Assembly (NCBI GenBank): GCA_911728435.2
Contig: OU452216.1
Span: 7,266,342-7,330,341 of the forward strand
Origin: Apoderus coryli
Taxonomy: Eukaryota; Arthropoda; Insecta; Coleoptera; Attelabidae
Direction of reading: 5' to 3'
Length of the DNA stretch: 64,000 nucleotides
Made by a program: the position numbers and the translations under genes. Under the pieces are notes generated by a model that worked only from the letters and a program-made list of their open reading frames with translations, had not been told where the DNA came from and made no database searches. Below, in pieces: positions 34,365 to 46,985 of this stretch; the stretch's first letter is position 1; each line of letters opens with the position of its first letter.

Positions 34365-35310
34365 TACGCAGGACCTAATCAAGACCTAAGAAACTATCCT
34401 CAATGACCGTTCCGAAGAATGTCGTTTGGCATGCAAATAGCCCTTCATAATATCATTGTCCTGCGTAAATATCACGACCCCATTATTAGGAAAACAGATT
34501 TCAATTTCAATGCCTTGGTTTGGTATAGGACGCTATCATACAGGACCTAATCAAGACCTAAGAAACTATCCTCAATGACCGTTCCGAAGAATGTCGTTTG
34601 GCATGCAAATAGCCCTTCATAATATCATTGTGCTGCGTAAATATCACGACCTCATTATTAGGAAAACAGATTTCAATTTCAATGCCTTGGTTTGGTATAG
34701 GACGCTATCATACAGGACCTAATCAAGACCTAAGAAACTATCCTCAATGATCGTTTCGAAGAATGTCGTTTGGCATGCAAATAGCCCTTCATAATATAAT
34801 TGTCCTGCGTAAATATCACGACCCCATTATTAGGAAAACAGATTTCAATTTCAATGCCTTGCTTTGGTATAGGACGCTATCATACAGGACCTAATCAAGA
34901 CCTAAGAAACTATCCTCAATGACCGTTCCGAAGAATGTCGTTTGGCATGCAAATAGCCCTTCATAATATCATTGTGCTGCGTAAATATCACGACCCCATT
35001 ATTAGGAAAACAGATTTCAATTTCAATGCCTTGGTTTGGTATAGGACGCTATCATACAGGACCTAATCAAGACCTAAGAAACTATCCTCAATGACCGTTC
35101 CGAAGAAGGTCGTTTGGTATGCAAATAGCCCTTCATAATATCATTGTCCTGCGTAAATATCCCAACTCCATTATTAGGAAAACAGATTTCAATTTTTTGG
35201 GGCCTTGGTTTGGTATAGGACGCTATCATACAGGACCTAATCAAGACCTAACAAACTATCCTTAATGAGGAATCCTGCGCATGTCGTTTGGCATGTACAT
35301 ACCCTCCTGA
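34365..35310 (+). repeat. 172-bp satellite, about 5.5 tandem copies
   Basis: GGACCTAATCAAGACCTAA recurs at 34371, 34543, 34715, 34887, 35059 and 35233 (period 172, last 174). Monomers are highly similar; the last is diverged and truncated. The same satellite appears inverted at 59.76-60.03 kb and as a scrap at 18.46 kb. The monomer length is near nucleosome-repeat size, common among animal satellites. Confidence 0.95.
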
Positions 35311-37259
35311 AAGGCTTACAATTACTTACGTAAAATACTCTACTGTAATTCATCTCACTGTCTCAATCTCTATTACAAAATGAGCCTCAATTAATTAAAC
35401 GGAAATTTGAAATGCTTTAGACATAGAAATTGCTATTCAACGTGAAGTGTTTGTCTCGTGTCTGCTCTCATTCCACCTGTATTTTATTTACTAAGGCTCT
35501 ATAATATGCTTTAGAGAGGTGGGTATAGAGTATAGAGGCTCATTTTTTCCTTTTAATGTATTCTATCAGTTTCTATTTACGTCTGCTCTAGCACAATACG
35601 TAAGCAAGTACGAAATAATAATTCATGGTACATTAATATACAATGTGTTTCTAAAATAGGTCATCAAAAGGCCTTATTTACAAATATACAGGGTGTGTGC
35701 TGCTTATAACAGATACATGGTCCGTTTTCATAATAACATTTTGAATGAATTACCACAGTTTCCATTCTGATATGAAAGGACTTTAGAATAAACTCCAAAG
35801 TGAAAAGCGTTGGATAATTTTGTCGCTTCTCTATCCTTTTAAATGCGAATGTAAAATCGCACACCTCGACACAAAGGCAAGTACCTATAGAGCATGAATA
35901 AATGAAACCGTTTCCATTTTAGTTTTATTCCTTTTTGTTCATCGTTGATTTTAGTGAGAATCGTAAGTTTTACTAATCATTTAGCTCAAGATAGAAATAG
36001 AAATAGTGGAGTAGATTTTTGCATTGAAAAATAGAAAAACTACCCTCTACGGTAATGTATTCTCTGTCGACTACACAACAAGTGGCTATCGGGATACAAT
36101 AATGTAACATGGTTGGCTTTGTCCTAGCTCTGACGATAGTTGTGGTTGTTCTTCTGCGCTAAATTTATCTGTGTGGGATTATTGTGTTTACGTTTATATG
36201 TACGTGATCTGTGGAAATTCATTTAAGCCTTATTGAACAGGGGATAGAATGATACTCCAAACCACAGAATACCTCTCTTGCTGAACACGTACCTATACGT
36301 ATATAGCCGGGAGATTCGTTTAACATGATTATTTCAATTTCTGCCAACGGAAATCACTCGATTTTATTATTGAACATAGTTGAGGGCAATTCAACGAGTA
36401 TAGGATTCCACTGTATTTTTTTCATCAAAAGGCAATGATTTATCAAAACTTCGGAAAGACTCAAGCTCTCTTCATTTCCTCGCCCTGACACACCCTATAG
36501 CTGAACGTAAGTGTAGATTATGCCTTGTGAGAAAATTGAAGTGACAACCAAGGGGGTTGTGGTGGTACATTTTTCATTCTATTAGCAATGCCCAAGCTCT
36601 TCGCTCGTATAGACCAGATAAGATTTCGCGTAACGGTTAAACCGTTTCGGGTAATAAGGAAATGGCAGCCACCAGAGAGATATGTGTAAGTGAGTGAACG
36701 TGGAAAATTACGCTCACGGGACCAGAGAAAAGGTTTCTCTCTTTAAACGAAATAAGAAGTTGTTGTGGTGGATTCGCATAGTAGAAAATATTACTCAAAA
36801 TTCAAGACATACAAATTGATGTTAATCAATGATTATGTCTGCCAAATAATACAAATTTTATCCGGGATGAGCTAGAATAATCCCTAAAATTTACGAGTAT
36901 CATTATCTGCTATCAGAAGCGATAAAATAATAAATGAATAGGTTTCCGCATCCAAATAAATACGCATCATTTCCCAAATTGTTGTTTTTCGATAGAGGAG
37001 AGCACATCCATCAAAAGTATAGATCCACTATAATAAATTAATGCACCGTGGGGACTCTTTAATTAAAATGGTATCAAATTCCAAATACATGAGATCAATT
37101 TTTGGTGATTTCCATATTTATTTGTTTATTTATTTGTGCTGTTGCTGCTGTTTTTACTGTTAGGGTAAAATGGGTAAATATTGGTTATTGGTATATGGTG
37201 AAACAAAATAAATTATTACTCATTTATGTACAGGGGATGAATTAGGTTTTGTGGTAAGA
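35311..37259. other. Intergenic or intronic; nothing recognised
   Basis: No ORF with family features. An ATACAGGGTGTG motif of the scattered repeat kind lies near 35687. Confidence 0.4.
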
Positions 37260-37805
37260 TTTTGAGAAAATCCACAGCTATTGATGGCGTTACTACAATG
37301 TTTTCCATATGATTTTTATTTAGTACAAACCTTCAAACGTGTATAAATTTGACAGCAATCTGACTATTGATTCAGTAGTTTTAGCCTGTTTTCTACTGTA
37401 TCTCACCCTGTTCGCCAAGTTTATTACTGGTGAAAGTTGTAGTTTAGGGAAGTTCGTTTATTATATAGTCATATACTTCAGAGTTGTGAGTGGTTCTTGC
37501 GCAATTACTTTTGATAACTACCTACCTATTAGGTCATTCAAAAAAGCCATAGATGGCGTTACTAGAATTTTTTCCATATGATTTTTATTTAGTGCTAACC
37601 TTCAAAGGATACGTGTATAAATTTGAGAGCAATCTGACTATTGATTCAGGAGTTATAGCACCTTTGGGCACCTTAGTACTAGGAGATCCCAACAGTCAAT
37701 CAAGCGACGAACTTTGCATATGAGTACTGCTTTCCAAAAATTTTCTGATACAAAACGAACAATCGCAAATTGAAGGTGCACGAGCATAGCTGACATTGTG
37801 AAGTA
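37260..37805 (+). mobile_element. Mariner M2 termini (two, same orientation) ending in a transposase start
   Basis: The terminal block ATGGCGTTACTA...CATATGATTTTTATTTAGT occurs near 37282 and again at 37555. The second continues through CAAATTTGAGAGCAATCTGA-type sub-terminal DNA to a plus-strand transposase beginning (KVHE...SDSSV) that stops at 37820, where a different mariner begins in the opposite sense. Confidence 0.7.
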
Positions 37806-38050
37806 TCAGATAGTAGTGTTTCTAGGTATCTCCAAAACATGCATTCTGAATGCAGCAACCGCTTCTTCAGGTGTCGAAAAACGTTGACCTCTCAGTTTGT
37901 TTTTTACGTACGGGAATAAAAAGACGTCATTCGGTGCCAAGTCAGGACTATACGGGGGATGACTCATCAAATCGATGTTTTGGGTGCTCAAAAATGCAGT
38001 TGTTTGAGCCGATTGAGCTCGCATTGTCGTGGTGAAGAGTGATCCGTCTT
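37806..38050 (-). pseudogene. Mariner M1 transposase, C-terminal part
   Basis: Minus-strand fragments read LHHDNASS, then after a frame change HPPYSPDLAPNDVFLFP, VKNKLRGQRFSTPEEAV and MHVLEIPRN. These cover the second and third catalytic Asp boxes (HHDN; APND) of a mariner DD34D-type transposase. Broken by frameshift. Confidence 0.8.
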
Positions 38051-38054
38051 CGGC

Positions 38055-39321
38055 GGTTGGTTTTCCTGATAGTCCACATGTCCATACAATTAGAGAGCCG
38101 AAAGTATTGCCTAACCTGCAGAATCCAATTGTACCTTAAGTCAGCATCGTCACAGTTACTCAAAGCCAATAGTCTCAGGTAGCATATCTTGGGCAGACGA
38201 TTATCACTCATTCTTTTGAGTTTGGTTAGCCAAGAGAGAGCGGATTTCAATATGAAATAGCTAAGGGTGATTGAGTCAGTTTCGAGACGAACGATATAGT
38301 CTGGAGTATTTCGGGGCAAACTTAAAAGTCTTTTAAAGAAACTGACCTGCGCACGCCTACAGCATACGTCAGTGAGTTTACAACTATGCTCTCGTACAAT
38401 TTTACTCTCGAGTCCCAGGAGTTCAACTTGGAACGGGCCATAACATCAATTACAGAACTCACAGTCTGTCTACACTTCGCCACAGCATTATTTGACATTT
38501 CGTAAAATAGCGAAGATGAAGAGAAGTCAACACCCAGGTATGTGTAATTTTTCACGATTTCGAGTGGCATAGAATTAAAATAAAATTTATAGTTTTTATA
38601 GTTATGGTAATGTCCCCCTCTGCCAAATATCACAATTTTCGTCTTCGATGTATTGACTGTGAGGGAGTTGGCATTCGTGTACTGTTGTAAAGCTTTTAGT
38701 TTTCTATTCATATCAGTTTGTGAGTCGCTCAATATAACGAGGTCATCAGCAAAGAGGAGCAATAGCAAACTGTGGGCCCCATCGATATTCACACCGAGCA
38801 AGCCCTTGGAGACAAAAGATTGTTCAATATCTGACAAAAACAGAGAAAACAGTACAGGGCTCAGAGATTCTCCTTGTACAACGCCCTCAGTTATATCGTA
38901 GGACTTGGAAGCGGATGCATCTGATCGTACACACATCACTGCTTTATCATAGAGATTTTTTATTATTCTATTATAATTTTTGTGCTGATGCCAACCCGAT
39001 GTAACTTTTGCCAGAGCAATGAGTGGTTAATATTATCAAAAGCGTGTTTGAAGTCCACAAAAGCAGCAAAAATCTTGCGTTGCCTGAGACGTAGGTGGAT
39101 CTGGATGACAGAGTTTAAAACGAAAATGTTTTTTCTAAATCCCGCTTGACACTCAGGAATAATGTTAAAAGTTTCACAATGCTGTGTGATTCTTTCCAAC
39201 AAAACAATTTTTCAACAGAGTTAAGCAATGCAATGCCTCTATAATTAGCAGGTTCGTCCCTAGAGCCCTTTTTATGCAGCATAGACATATTACCTGGTGC
39301 CAGGAAGATGGAATTACCTCA
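38055..39321 (-). pseudogene. Non-LTR retrotransposon RT lodged within mariner M1
   Basis: Reading leftwards: KKGSRDEPANYRGIALLNSV, then ITQHCETFNIIPECQAGFRK, AFVDFKHAFDNINHSLLW, a 1-nt frameshift near 38965, EGVVQGESLSPVLFSLFLSD, an intact LLFADDLVILS box, YTYLGVDFSSSSLFYEM and, after another frameshift near 38320, a C-terminal tail to about 38055. It is a different lineage from the 28-29.5 kb element (QGESLSPVLF rather than PQGSVLGP). 5'-truncated near 39321. The mariner coding sequence between LGI and LHHDN is missing at the site. Confidence 0.85.
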
Positions 39322-39600
39322 GTTAATGCCTAGGTTGTCTCAATCTCTTGATAGATCATATGACTCTTGCAATATCCGTTCGCGACAGCATCAATGGTTT
39401 TCGGAACAACAACTGATTTTAGACGACCTTCACGAAATTTGTATTGGAGTGAACTACGACCACGATTGAATTCACCATACCATCGATAAACACTGGTCCT
39501 TGATGGAGCTTCATCGCCAAAAATTGAATTAAGTTCATCCATGCACTGTTGCTGAGTTAATCCACGTCGAAAGTTCCATTTTTGGGCCGAGATGAATCTT
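39322..39600 (-). pseudogene. Mariner M1 transposase, N-terminal part
   Basis: Reads CMDELNSIFGDEAPSRTSVY, RWYGEFNRGRSSLQ and, before the retrotransposon junction, MIYQEIETT. This is the helix-turn-helix region of mariner transposases. It is the other half of the 37806-38050 fragment. Confidence 0.8.
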
Positions 39601-41639
39601 TTAAGTTACTGTAAACAAGACAAATAGCGCTTGTATGTCAAACCGTTCTGAGTACGTATAACCTCAAAAATGTAGGGTGACTCTTCCTGTATATTACCGT
39701 CATCTTTTAAAAATTTTCGATCCTTAAAAATAGGGTAGTTAAAAGTCAAAGAAGTTCTTTTCCAGAGACTGTTTTAAAATACAGCTGACGTATAATGGGG
39801 CATAATATGAAAGGAAAAAAAGGACACATCACAGCTTCAACAAGGAGCATACATTTTGGGTATATCATAAATAATAAAAAACCGATAAAAACGTACCCTA
39901 CTGTGCGGCGATATGTTACGCATAATTTTCCTGTAGGAAAATTCATTCTCTAATGTATTGATATCGGGAAAGTTATAATGGAGTCTCATTTTAAAGAAAA
40001 TATATAGACGGATTTTAAAATGGAGGTGTACAGGGTGGTCTAGTTCAAACATAAACTGAGAAAAAGTATAATCTGACTCTTGAAACTTAAAAAATATATA
40101 TGTTTTGCCCTCTACTGGATACATATTTTCCGGCATAATTGGCATTAATTTGTTCCCTCGACCAAATGGGAATGTTGTAAAATATTAACATGAATTTATT
40201 CGTATCGACATATTATTTGCAAATGCTGTGCAAATTATTCATTAGAGCTGATTATGTTAGATTACCCGGATGGATTGTTTTATAGGGGATGATTAACAGT
40301 AAATATAGAAAATATCGCTAAAACATTATTGACTTGACTAGGGAGGATTGGGGGTCAACTGTGTCTGTACACGTCAGACTATTTTTATTTTAATTTATTG
40401 TCTTTCTCTTTGGATTTGAATTGATTTCGCGGAATTAAGAACACCCCCTCATACTACTAAATCCTTTCAACTAAAACTGTTCATAACTTTTCGTAGATTA
40501 CAGTAACCAATTTATTCGCAAATGTTCCGCATTTAAAAATGTCTGTAATTCTGTGGAAACGTTTGCTCGTTAGTAGCAGATGTCGAATAATAAAAAGCAT
40601 TTGTACAACCACTTTTAAAAATCCCACCAATAAATTTAAAGTTAACGGAGTTTTTTTATATTTTTTAGTGTAAAAAAACAAAGTTGTTTCTAGAATTTAA
40701 ATATTTGATCCATCCCTATCTAACAGCACCCTGTGCTATGCTGTTTAAACTGTCATTGATCCATCAAAAAGCGTCAGAAAAAAACTTTAGACATGACAAA
40801 AAAGAAATAATATAAAAACAAAGGGTGGAAAGTTCACTAAACGCTTTTCTCTAAGAGAGAAGAGAGAGAGGAAAATATGGCACAATATGTTATCATATTT
40901 CTACTAGGTATAGTTTTATGCTCAAAGTTTTTCTGTAGACTATAGTATAAAGTGAGTTGGTTGTGGATTTTGATGTTAGATGATGTTAAAACGTAGACAA
41001 AGGTTTTAGGTTCAAGGAGTTAATCGACCTTTTTATGTACTTTAGAAAACATTAAACTAAAAGCACGGTGTAGATATTTTACCTCAAGTATCAAGCTTTA
41101 GACAATTGTCTATAGTTTTTGGAATATTCCCGAGTGTTATTCGTTTAAAATTTAATTACCACCTTGTAGCCAAGTCAACTCAATTCGATCAACTCCTTAA
41201 AACCCCGTAAACTCAGCCAGTTGTTACGCGTTGTATCTAGTAAGTAAGTAGGGTAAATTCATCACTCGCCCTATTGAAGTTAGAAATTCACCCGACCGTA
41301 TTTCCACTGAATAATTCATCTGAACTTCGATTTCCCTTAACCAAATTAATTCCACATTGTAGTTATGCTTCCATTTAGTTAAACAAGAGATCGTTAACAG
41401 CCACACCAATTGGGTATTATTTACATCCCTTTAGGATGTTGTTTCACTAATCGACTTCATTAACGAGTCCCTAAGAAATAGTGAAAAACGATTTTATTGT
41501 TCATAAACCTTGGAATTGCAAATGAGAAGCCTTGAGAGCCGCTAGAGGCCCTTTTTTTTGTTCAAATAACTTGTGAGCCTCCAATAAACCAGAGACATGC
41601 AACGCTACTGAAATTTATATATTCATTACAAAATTTTCT
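39601..41639. other. Intergenic; nothing recognised
   Basis: No supported gene. One GTACAGGGTGG motif near 40028. Confidence 0.4.
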
Positions 41640-42242
41640 TAGTACAAGGGATTTGGCAACCCTGGTATTGCAATCTGGCAACTGACAGCTCTATGATGAT
41701 GAAGCTCCTTCAAGGACCAGTGTTTATCGATGGTATGTTGAATTCAATCGTGGTCGTAGTTCACTCCAAAACGAATTTCGTGAAGGTCGTCCAAAATCAG
41801 TTGTTGTTCCGAAAACCATTGATGCTGTGCGCGAACTGATATTGCAAGATCGTCATGTGATATATCAAGAGATTGAGGCAACCTTAGGCATTAGTGGGAC
41901 CAGCATACATTCAATATTGCATAAACATTTGACTGTTAAAAAAATTTGTTCGCGTTGGATCCCACACAATTTGTCAACCGCTCAAAAAAAGGCTCGTGTC
42001 GATTGGTCGAAAGAAATGCTCAAAAAATACGATCGCGATGCTTCGAAACACGTCTATGACATCGTGTTTGAGCACCCAAAACATCGATTTGGTGAGTCAT
42101 CCGCCGTATAGTCCTGGCTTGGCACCGAATGACTTCTTTTTATTCCCGCACGTAAAAAACAAACTGAGAGGTCAACGTTTTTCGACACCTGAAGAAGCGG
42201 TTCCTGCATTCCGAATGCATGTTTTGGAGATACCTAGAAACA
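41640..42242 (+). pseudogene. Mariner M1 transposase, internally deleted copy
   Basis: Begins in GGATTTGGCAACCCTGG, shared with the 49.7-50.1 kb copy. The frame reads DEAPSRTSVYRWYVEFNRGR, ELILQDRHVIYQEIEATLGI, SIHSILHKHLTVKKICSRWI and LSTAQKKARVDWSKEMLKKY. Around 42060 a deletion removes the DETW and HHDN catalytic boxes and shifts frame into HPPYSPGLAPNDFFLFP...MHVLEIPRNTPI. Non-functional. Confidence 0.85.
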
Positions 42243-42530
42243 CTCCTATCTGATACTTCACAATGTCAGCTCATGCTCGTGCACCTTCAATTTGCGATCG
42301 TTCGTTTTGTATCAGAAAATTTTTGGAAAGCAGTACTCATATGCAAAGTTCGTCGCTTGATTGACTGTTGGGATCTCCTAGTACTAAGGTGCCCAAAGGT
42401 GCTATAACTCCTGAATCAATAGTCAGATTGCTCTCAAATTTATACACGTATCCTTTGAAGGATAGCACTAAATAAAAATCATATGGAAAAAATTATAGTA
42501 CCGCTATCTATGGCTTTTTTCAATGACCTA
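42243..42530 (-). mobile_element. Mariner M2 terminus fused to the M1 tail
   Basis: Directly after the M1 tail the sequence is the inverse of 37531-37810: CAATTTGCGATCGTTCGTTT, TCGCTTGATTGACTGTTGGG and TCATATGGAAAAAATT, ending CTATCTATGGCTTTTTTCAA. The fusion point matches the 37.8 kb locus. Confidence 0.8.
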
Positions 42531-43460
42531 ATAGGTAGGTAGTTATCAAAAGTAATTGCGCAAGAACCACTCACAACTCTGAAGTATATGACTATATAAT
42601 AGACCAACTTCCATAAACTCCAACTTTCATCAGTAATAAACTTGGCGAACAGGGTGAGATACAGTATAAAACAGTGTAAAACTATAACTTGAGATTTTTA
42701 AATACGAAACTAAAATGAGACAACATTAAGAGTCACATTTCGATTTTGCATTGCAATCTCTCCCGTTCACCGCTTCCGCCTCTTACTTCTCCCCAAATAT
42801 ACCTCACAATTCCCCAAGAAAATGATGATGGCGAGAACATACGGCTCGTAGAAGTGATTGATTGGAGTTACAAGAAAAAATGAAAGAAGAATTCTCGCTA
42901 TAGTCGAACCCACCATTTATCTTTATTACAAAAGAGGAGAGCAATTTGTAAAATCGGGTTTCGCCTTCTTTTTCACTTTTATGTATTGTTTTTGTTTTAT
43001 TCCAACTTTTTTCTTTGCGGCCGCTATTAAGAGCTGAGAACAGGGTGCTGTTCTAAAATAAATGCACCTCTTAGAGATATTTCTTTTAGAGTTATACTCG
43101 AGTTCAATAAACTTCAAAATTTCGTAATTAATATTCGGTTATTCCCAAACCCTCTACCCCTAATACATAGTTAATAATATGGGAAATGTGGAAGGCACAG
43201 TAAATTATTTACAATCAGCTGCTTCATTCGTCGTGTGACATTTCCAGGCCGTTATTCCCAAATGCCAACCATGCCACCGCATGGCCCAAAAACTTTTGAC
43301 TAATTTCCAACACGTGCATTTCTGCCAGCGACAAATCTTCACCATAATTTCCGTTGACTACTTGGGGATATACATGGTATACATTAGTGTTGGGGAAGTT
43401 TGGGAGTGTAATATTGAAGTGAAAATTGAAAATCAGCATAATCGGCAATAGCTGATATAT
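42531..43460. other. Duplicated flank then unassigned sequence
   Basis: 42531-42690 (for example GTAATTGCGCAAGAACCACT and TTGGCGAACAGGGTGAGATA) is the inverse of 37392-37530. The remainder to 43460 holds no recognised gene; a minus-strand ORF at 43224-43508 begins inside a mariner end and is not convincing. Confidence 0.5.
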
Positions 43461-43580
43461 TGGGTCATTCAAAAAGGTTATAGATGGCGTTAGTAAAATT
43501 TTTTTCATATGATTTTTATTTAGTACAAACCTTCAAAGGATACCTGTGTAAATTTGACAGCAATCCGACTATTGATTCGT
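43461..43580 (+). mobile_element. Mariner M2 terminal fragment
   Basis: GGTCATTCAAAAAGGTTATA...CATATGATTTTTATTTAGTA and CAGCAATCCGACTATTGATT match the M2 terminus. Truncated after about 120 bp. Confidence 0.7.
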
Positions 43581-44517
43581 GAAGCGAAGTTTGTCAATGG
43601 AAAATCGCTATACTCGTTGTATTGGAATTTGATAGGCGAGGCGCCAGCCGAATATCATGCGTCAAATCAACCCATATAGGGACATAGGCCAAGCTAAATT
43701 TTGGATACAAACATAAAGCGCAATTAAGACCTATTCACGGCTCGTAAATTTGCTGGTATTATTATAGAACCCTCTCCTTGTGTGTAAAAGATACTCCATA
43801 CAATAAACTAGCACACTATACACTCAATCCTCATAATATGGTGCAGCCTTCCTGACTACAACCCTCCATGTGTGTGTGTGTGTTCTGTAGAGTGTATAGC
43901 GAAAAGGCAAGCCGCAGGACATGAACACTTCCTTGGAGAGGCCTTTTTATTGCTCCCTCTCCCATCTTTGAGCTCCATTTACTCTTTAACAGAAAGTGAA
44001 TTGCTACATGGAAATAAAGATTTTATGTTTCAGAAAATAAAATGACAAATCTAGAAATTGTATCAATGTACAGGATGGCTCGTTTAAGAACGACCACACC
44101 AGAAGGTACAACAAAAAGTTAAATAGAAACTTTTGTTGGGTTAACTTGTAGTTTTTATTCGTTTAATTTTTACATATACAGGGTGGCTCATATTGCAGTG
44201 ACTTCCTTATTTTAAATAGCACACTCTATATTATATTGATACATATTTAAATAGAGCCCGAAAAGGCAAAGTACAGGGTGTTAGTAAATAAGTGCGACAA
44301 ACTTCAGGGGGTAATTCTTCATGAAAAAATAATGCCAGTTTGCTATATAAACATATGTCCGCAAATGCTTCGTTTTCTAAGATACGGGGTGTTAAAGTTT
44401 TTCTTAAGAACTGAAGATTTATTGATTGCTCTGAAACCGGTGGAGATATGCAAATGAAATTTAGTGGATATTAAGCGGTAGTTATTGCGCATTTTTTGGC
44501 ATGCAACTAGGAATTTT
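43581..44517. other. Intergenic; nothing recognised
   Basis: Scattered ACAGGATGG/ACAGGGTGG motifs near 44072 and 44177; no gene. Confidence 0.4.
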
Positions 44518-44910
44518 ATGTTCATCAGTGGCGCGGTAATGATCTCAATTTTTTTAAAGAAAAAAATGGTACGCCACTGGAATTTTTCAAATTAAAAATC
44601 ATTTGAAAATTCCTCGTTCAATTTGTGATAAAAAATCTCTCTTGCTTTTTTATCGTAGAGGGCATTGTTTTTCTGCAAAAAAATACAACATCTTACCCCG
44701 TATTTTTCATTTCTTTACTAGCGTCGCCGCGAAATGTGTTATTTTTTTGCACAAATCCGATGATGAAAAAGCAAGAGAGATTTTTTACCACAAATTAAAC
44801 GAGGAATTCCAAAATGATTTTTAATTTGAAAAATTCCAGTGGCGTACCATTTTTTTCTTAAAAACAAATTGAGATTATTAGGTACCCGTATGCGCGCTAC
44901 TGATGAACAT
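44518..44910. mobile_element. Foldback MITE with nested inverted ends
   Basis: Outer ends ATGTTCATCAGTGGCGCGG and its approximate inverse CGCGCTACTGATGAACAT. Inside them, 44567-44848 is a second palindrome with ends GGTACGCCACTGGAATTTTT and AAAAATTCCAGTGGCGTACC and long matching arms. The GCCACTGG motif is shared with the MITE at 171-486. No coding capacity. Confidence 0.75.
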
Positions 44911-45887
44911 AATTCTTCATTGCATGTCAAAAATAATTTTAAAATTTGCAGATATAAGATGAGTATATAAAAATTTACACATTATATAATATACAGGATG
45001 TCCCTAATTTTTTACTTTATCATTAAGAGCACAGTGTAACTCAAAAATGTTTTAATTTATTAGATCAGTTTTCCAACTATTTTTTCATAGTGAAAAACCT
45101 TAATTTATATAGTTTTGTTCACGGTATAACCCTCAATGATTTTTTGAGGGTAAACCATGGGATATAAACGTCTGTGTTGTGTAGCAATTTGCGTTACGAT
45201 ACAAAAACCAGAAACCCATTGAGTTCACATGAAAGGATGAGGCGTATACCGATATATTATATACCTACTTCCACCTAGTGTATGAGGGTTTATTTTCTTA
45301 CGTAGTAGTGTGCGACCCATTTACCCCGTAACATCCATCTGTTAATTATTAGAAACCAGTCCCTAGGGGTTGTTTTTCTTTTGTTCAACTCTCTTTCTGA
45401 TGTTTTGAGTGTTCTACATTTTATTCCACGTAGAAGGAAAGTGTATATGTCTAGTATTATTCTAGAAATCGCAATGAAAACCCACTCCAAATAATGACCG
45501 CGATTCATACGAATAAACAACACAAGACACACAATAAGATAAATAATATTCAGTAAGTGCTTTGAGCATAATTACTAACTTAAAACAGAAGAACAATAAG
45601 TGCCAGCATGCTGTGAAGCTCAAAAGTGAGCCTGTTTCCCATTTCGGAAATGTTTGGAAATAATTTACGTAAACAGTTTCCGGGCGTTTGTTCCAAGGAA
45701 ATGAGAATAACGTGCATTGAGGGAGAGATTTTAATGTCGAGAAGTTAAGCTTGTGCCAAAAGTTTTGTGTTGTTGCTCATTTAAACTAACATACTAAATC
45801 ATGCCTTGTTTTATGTTTTATAGTTAAAGGTTAATCAGTTTTTACGGCATAAGCACCTTGAATTATTACATTTTCTTTACATTGTTA
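44911..45887. other. Intergenic; nothing recognised
   Basis: One ATACAGGATG motif near 44992. No supported gene. Confidence 0.4.
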
Positions 45888-46310
45888 GATATCGACGATA
45901 GAATTCCATTTTATTGTGTTTTAACAGCGCCAAACACTCTGAAGCATCAATTCGTTGAAGTTTTTGGTCAAATGTGAGCTCACGCGGCACCCTGTTTGCA
46001 CAGAGCTTTAACATACCCAAATGTTCGTGAAAAATTGTACAAACACTACTATCTGATATCTTTACAATGTCAGCTAGCTCGTGGACCTTCAATTTGCGAT
46101 CGTTCGTTTTGTATCAGAAAATTATTTTGGAACTTTGCATATGAGTACTGATATGCAAAGTTCGTCGCTTGATTGACTGTTCGGATCTCCTAGTACTAAG
46201 GTACCCAAAGGTGCTATAACTCGAATCAATAGTCAGATTGCTCTCAAATTTATACACGTGTCGTGTGAAGGTTTGTACTAAATAAAAATCATATGGAAAA
46301 AATTGTTAAT
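45888..46310 (-). mobile_element. Mariner M2 fragment with transposase start, split near its end
   Basis: Minus-strand reading gives KVHELADIVKISDSSV, HEHLGMLKLCANRVPRELTF and NKMEFYRRYLTM, a mariner helix-turn-helix to pre-catalytic region, truncated at TATCGACGATAGAATTCC as in the 32.6 kb copy. The terminus runs to CATATGGAAAAAATT at about 46304, where the Cep135 fragment begins. The expected terminal block AACGCCATCTATGG reappears only at 46994. Confidence 0.75.
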
Positions 46311-46631
46311 GTTTTCGCATCCACGGCATCCTAGATAGAGCCAAAACAAAAAATAACTCAAAAAAAAAACCCAACTAGTTACTCACGAGTAATTCATCTT
46401 TTTCCTTATCAATTTTACTCAGCTGCATCTTCATCGTCTCTACATCACCGTTTAACCGGTCAATCTCACCGGTATATCGTGCTGTTTCTCGATTATTATC
46501 GCTCATTCGTGATTTAAATGCTTCCAGCTCTGTCTCGGCACGTATCAAATTGTTCTGAGCATCAGACAGAGCTCTATCCGTTTGCTCATGGAGATTCCTG
46601 TTCGAAAAAAATCAACAACTAGAACTAGAGA
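46311..46631 (-). pseudogene. Duplicated Cep135 fragment (one exon and intron parts) in a mariner end
   Basis: Nearly identical to 7925-8260. It contains the end of the 7941-7826 exon, the intervening intron (slightly rearranged A-runs), the full 211-bp exon as 46597-46387 without indels, and its acceptor side. Few substitutions are visible (for example GATTATTATC for GATTACCATC). The open frame survives, but without the rest of the gene it cannot encode Cep135. Recent copy; sits between two parts of a mariner M2 terminus. Confidence 0.9.
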
Positions 46632-46985
46632 ACTTCAAACAGAAAAATTGTCCGTTTTAATTAATTTACTCATGGAAAGCCCCCTAAAAATTGTTGCCTA
46701 TATATGGAATATTTGCCTACATCAATTTCAGACAAAAATGTGGCGATTTTAATTAATTTGCTCATGGAAAGTCCCCTAAAAATGTTGCCTATATATGGAA
46801 CATTTGCCTACATCAATTCCAGACAAAAATGTGGCGATTTTAATTAATTTGCTCATGGGAAGTCCCCTAAAAATGTTGCCTATATATGGAACATTTGCCT
46901 ACATCAATTCCAGACAAAAATGTGGCGATTTTAATTAATTTGCTCATGGAAAGTCCCCTAAAAATGTTGCCTATATCTATATATC
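46632..46985 (+). repeat. 91-bp satellite, about four monomers, copied with the Cep135 fragment
   Basis: Same unit (CAGACAAAAATGTGGCGATT; TTGCCTATATATGGAACATT) and same placement relative to the exon as at 8240. This is the only occurrence of this satellite outside 3-11.3 kb in the window. Confidence 0.9.

Noticed and set aside
43224..43508. 94-codon minus-strand ORF with a protein-like C-terminal half
   Set aside because: Its start lies in a mariner M2 end; no splice acceptor or recognised domain supports a gene.
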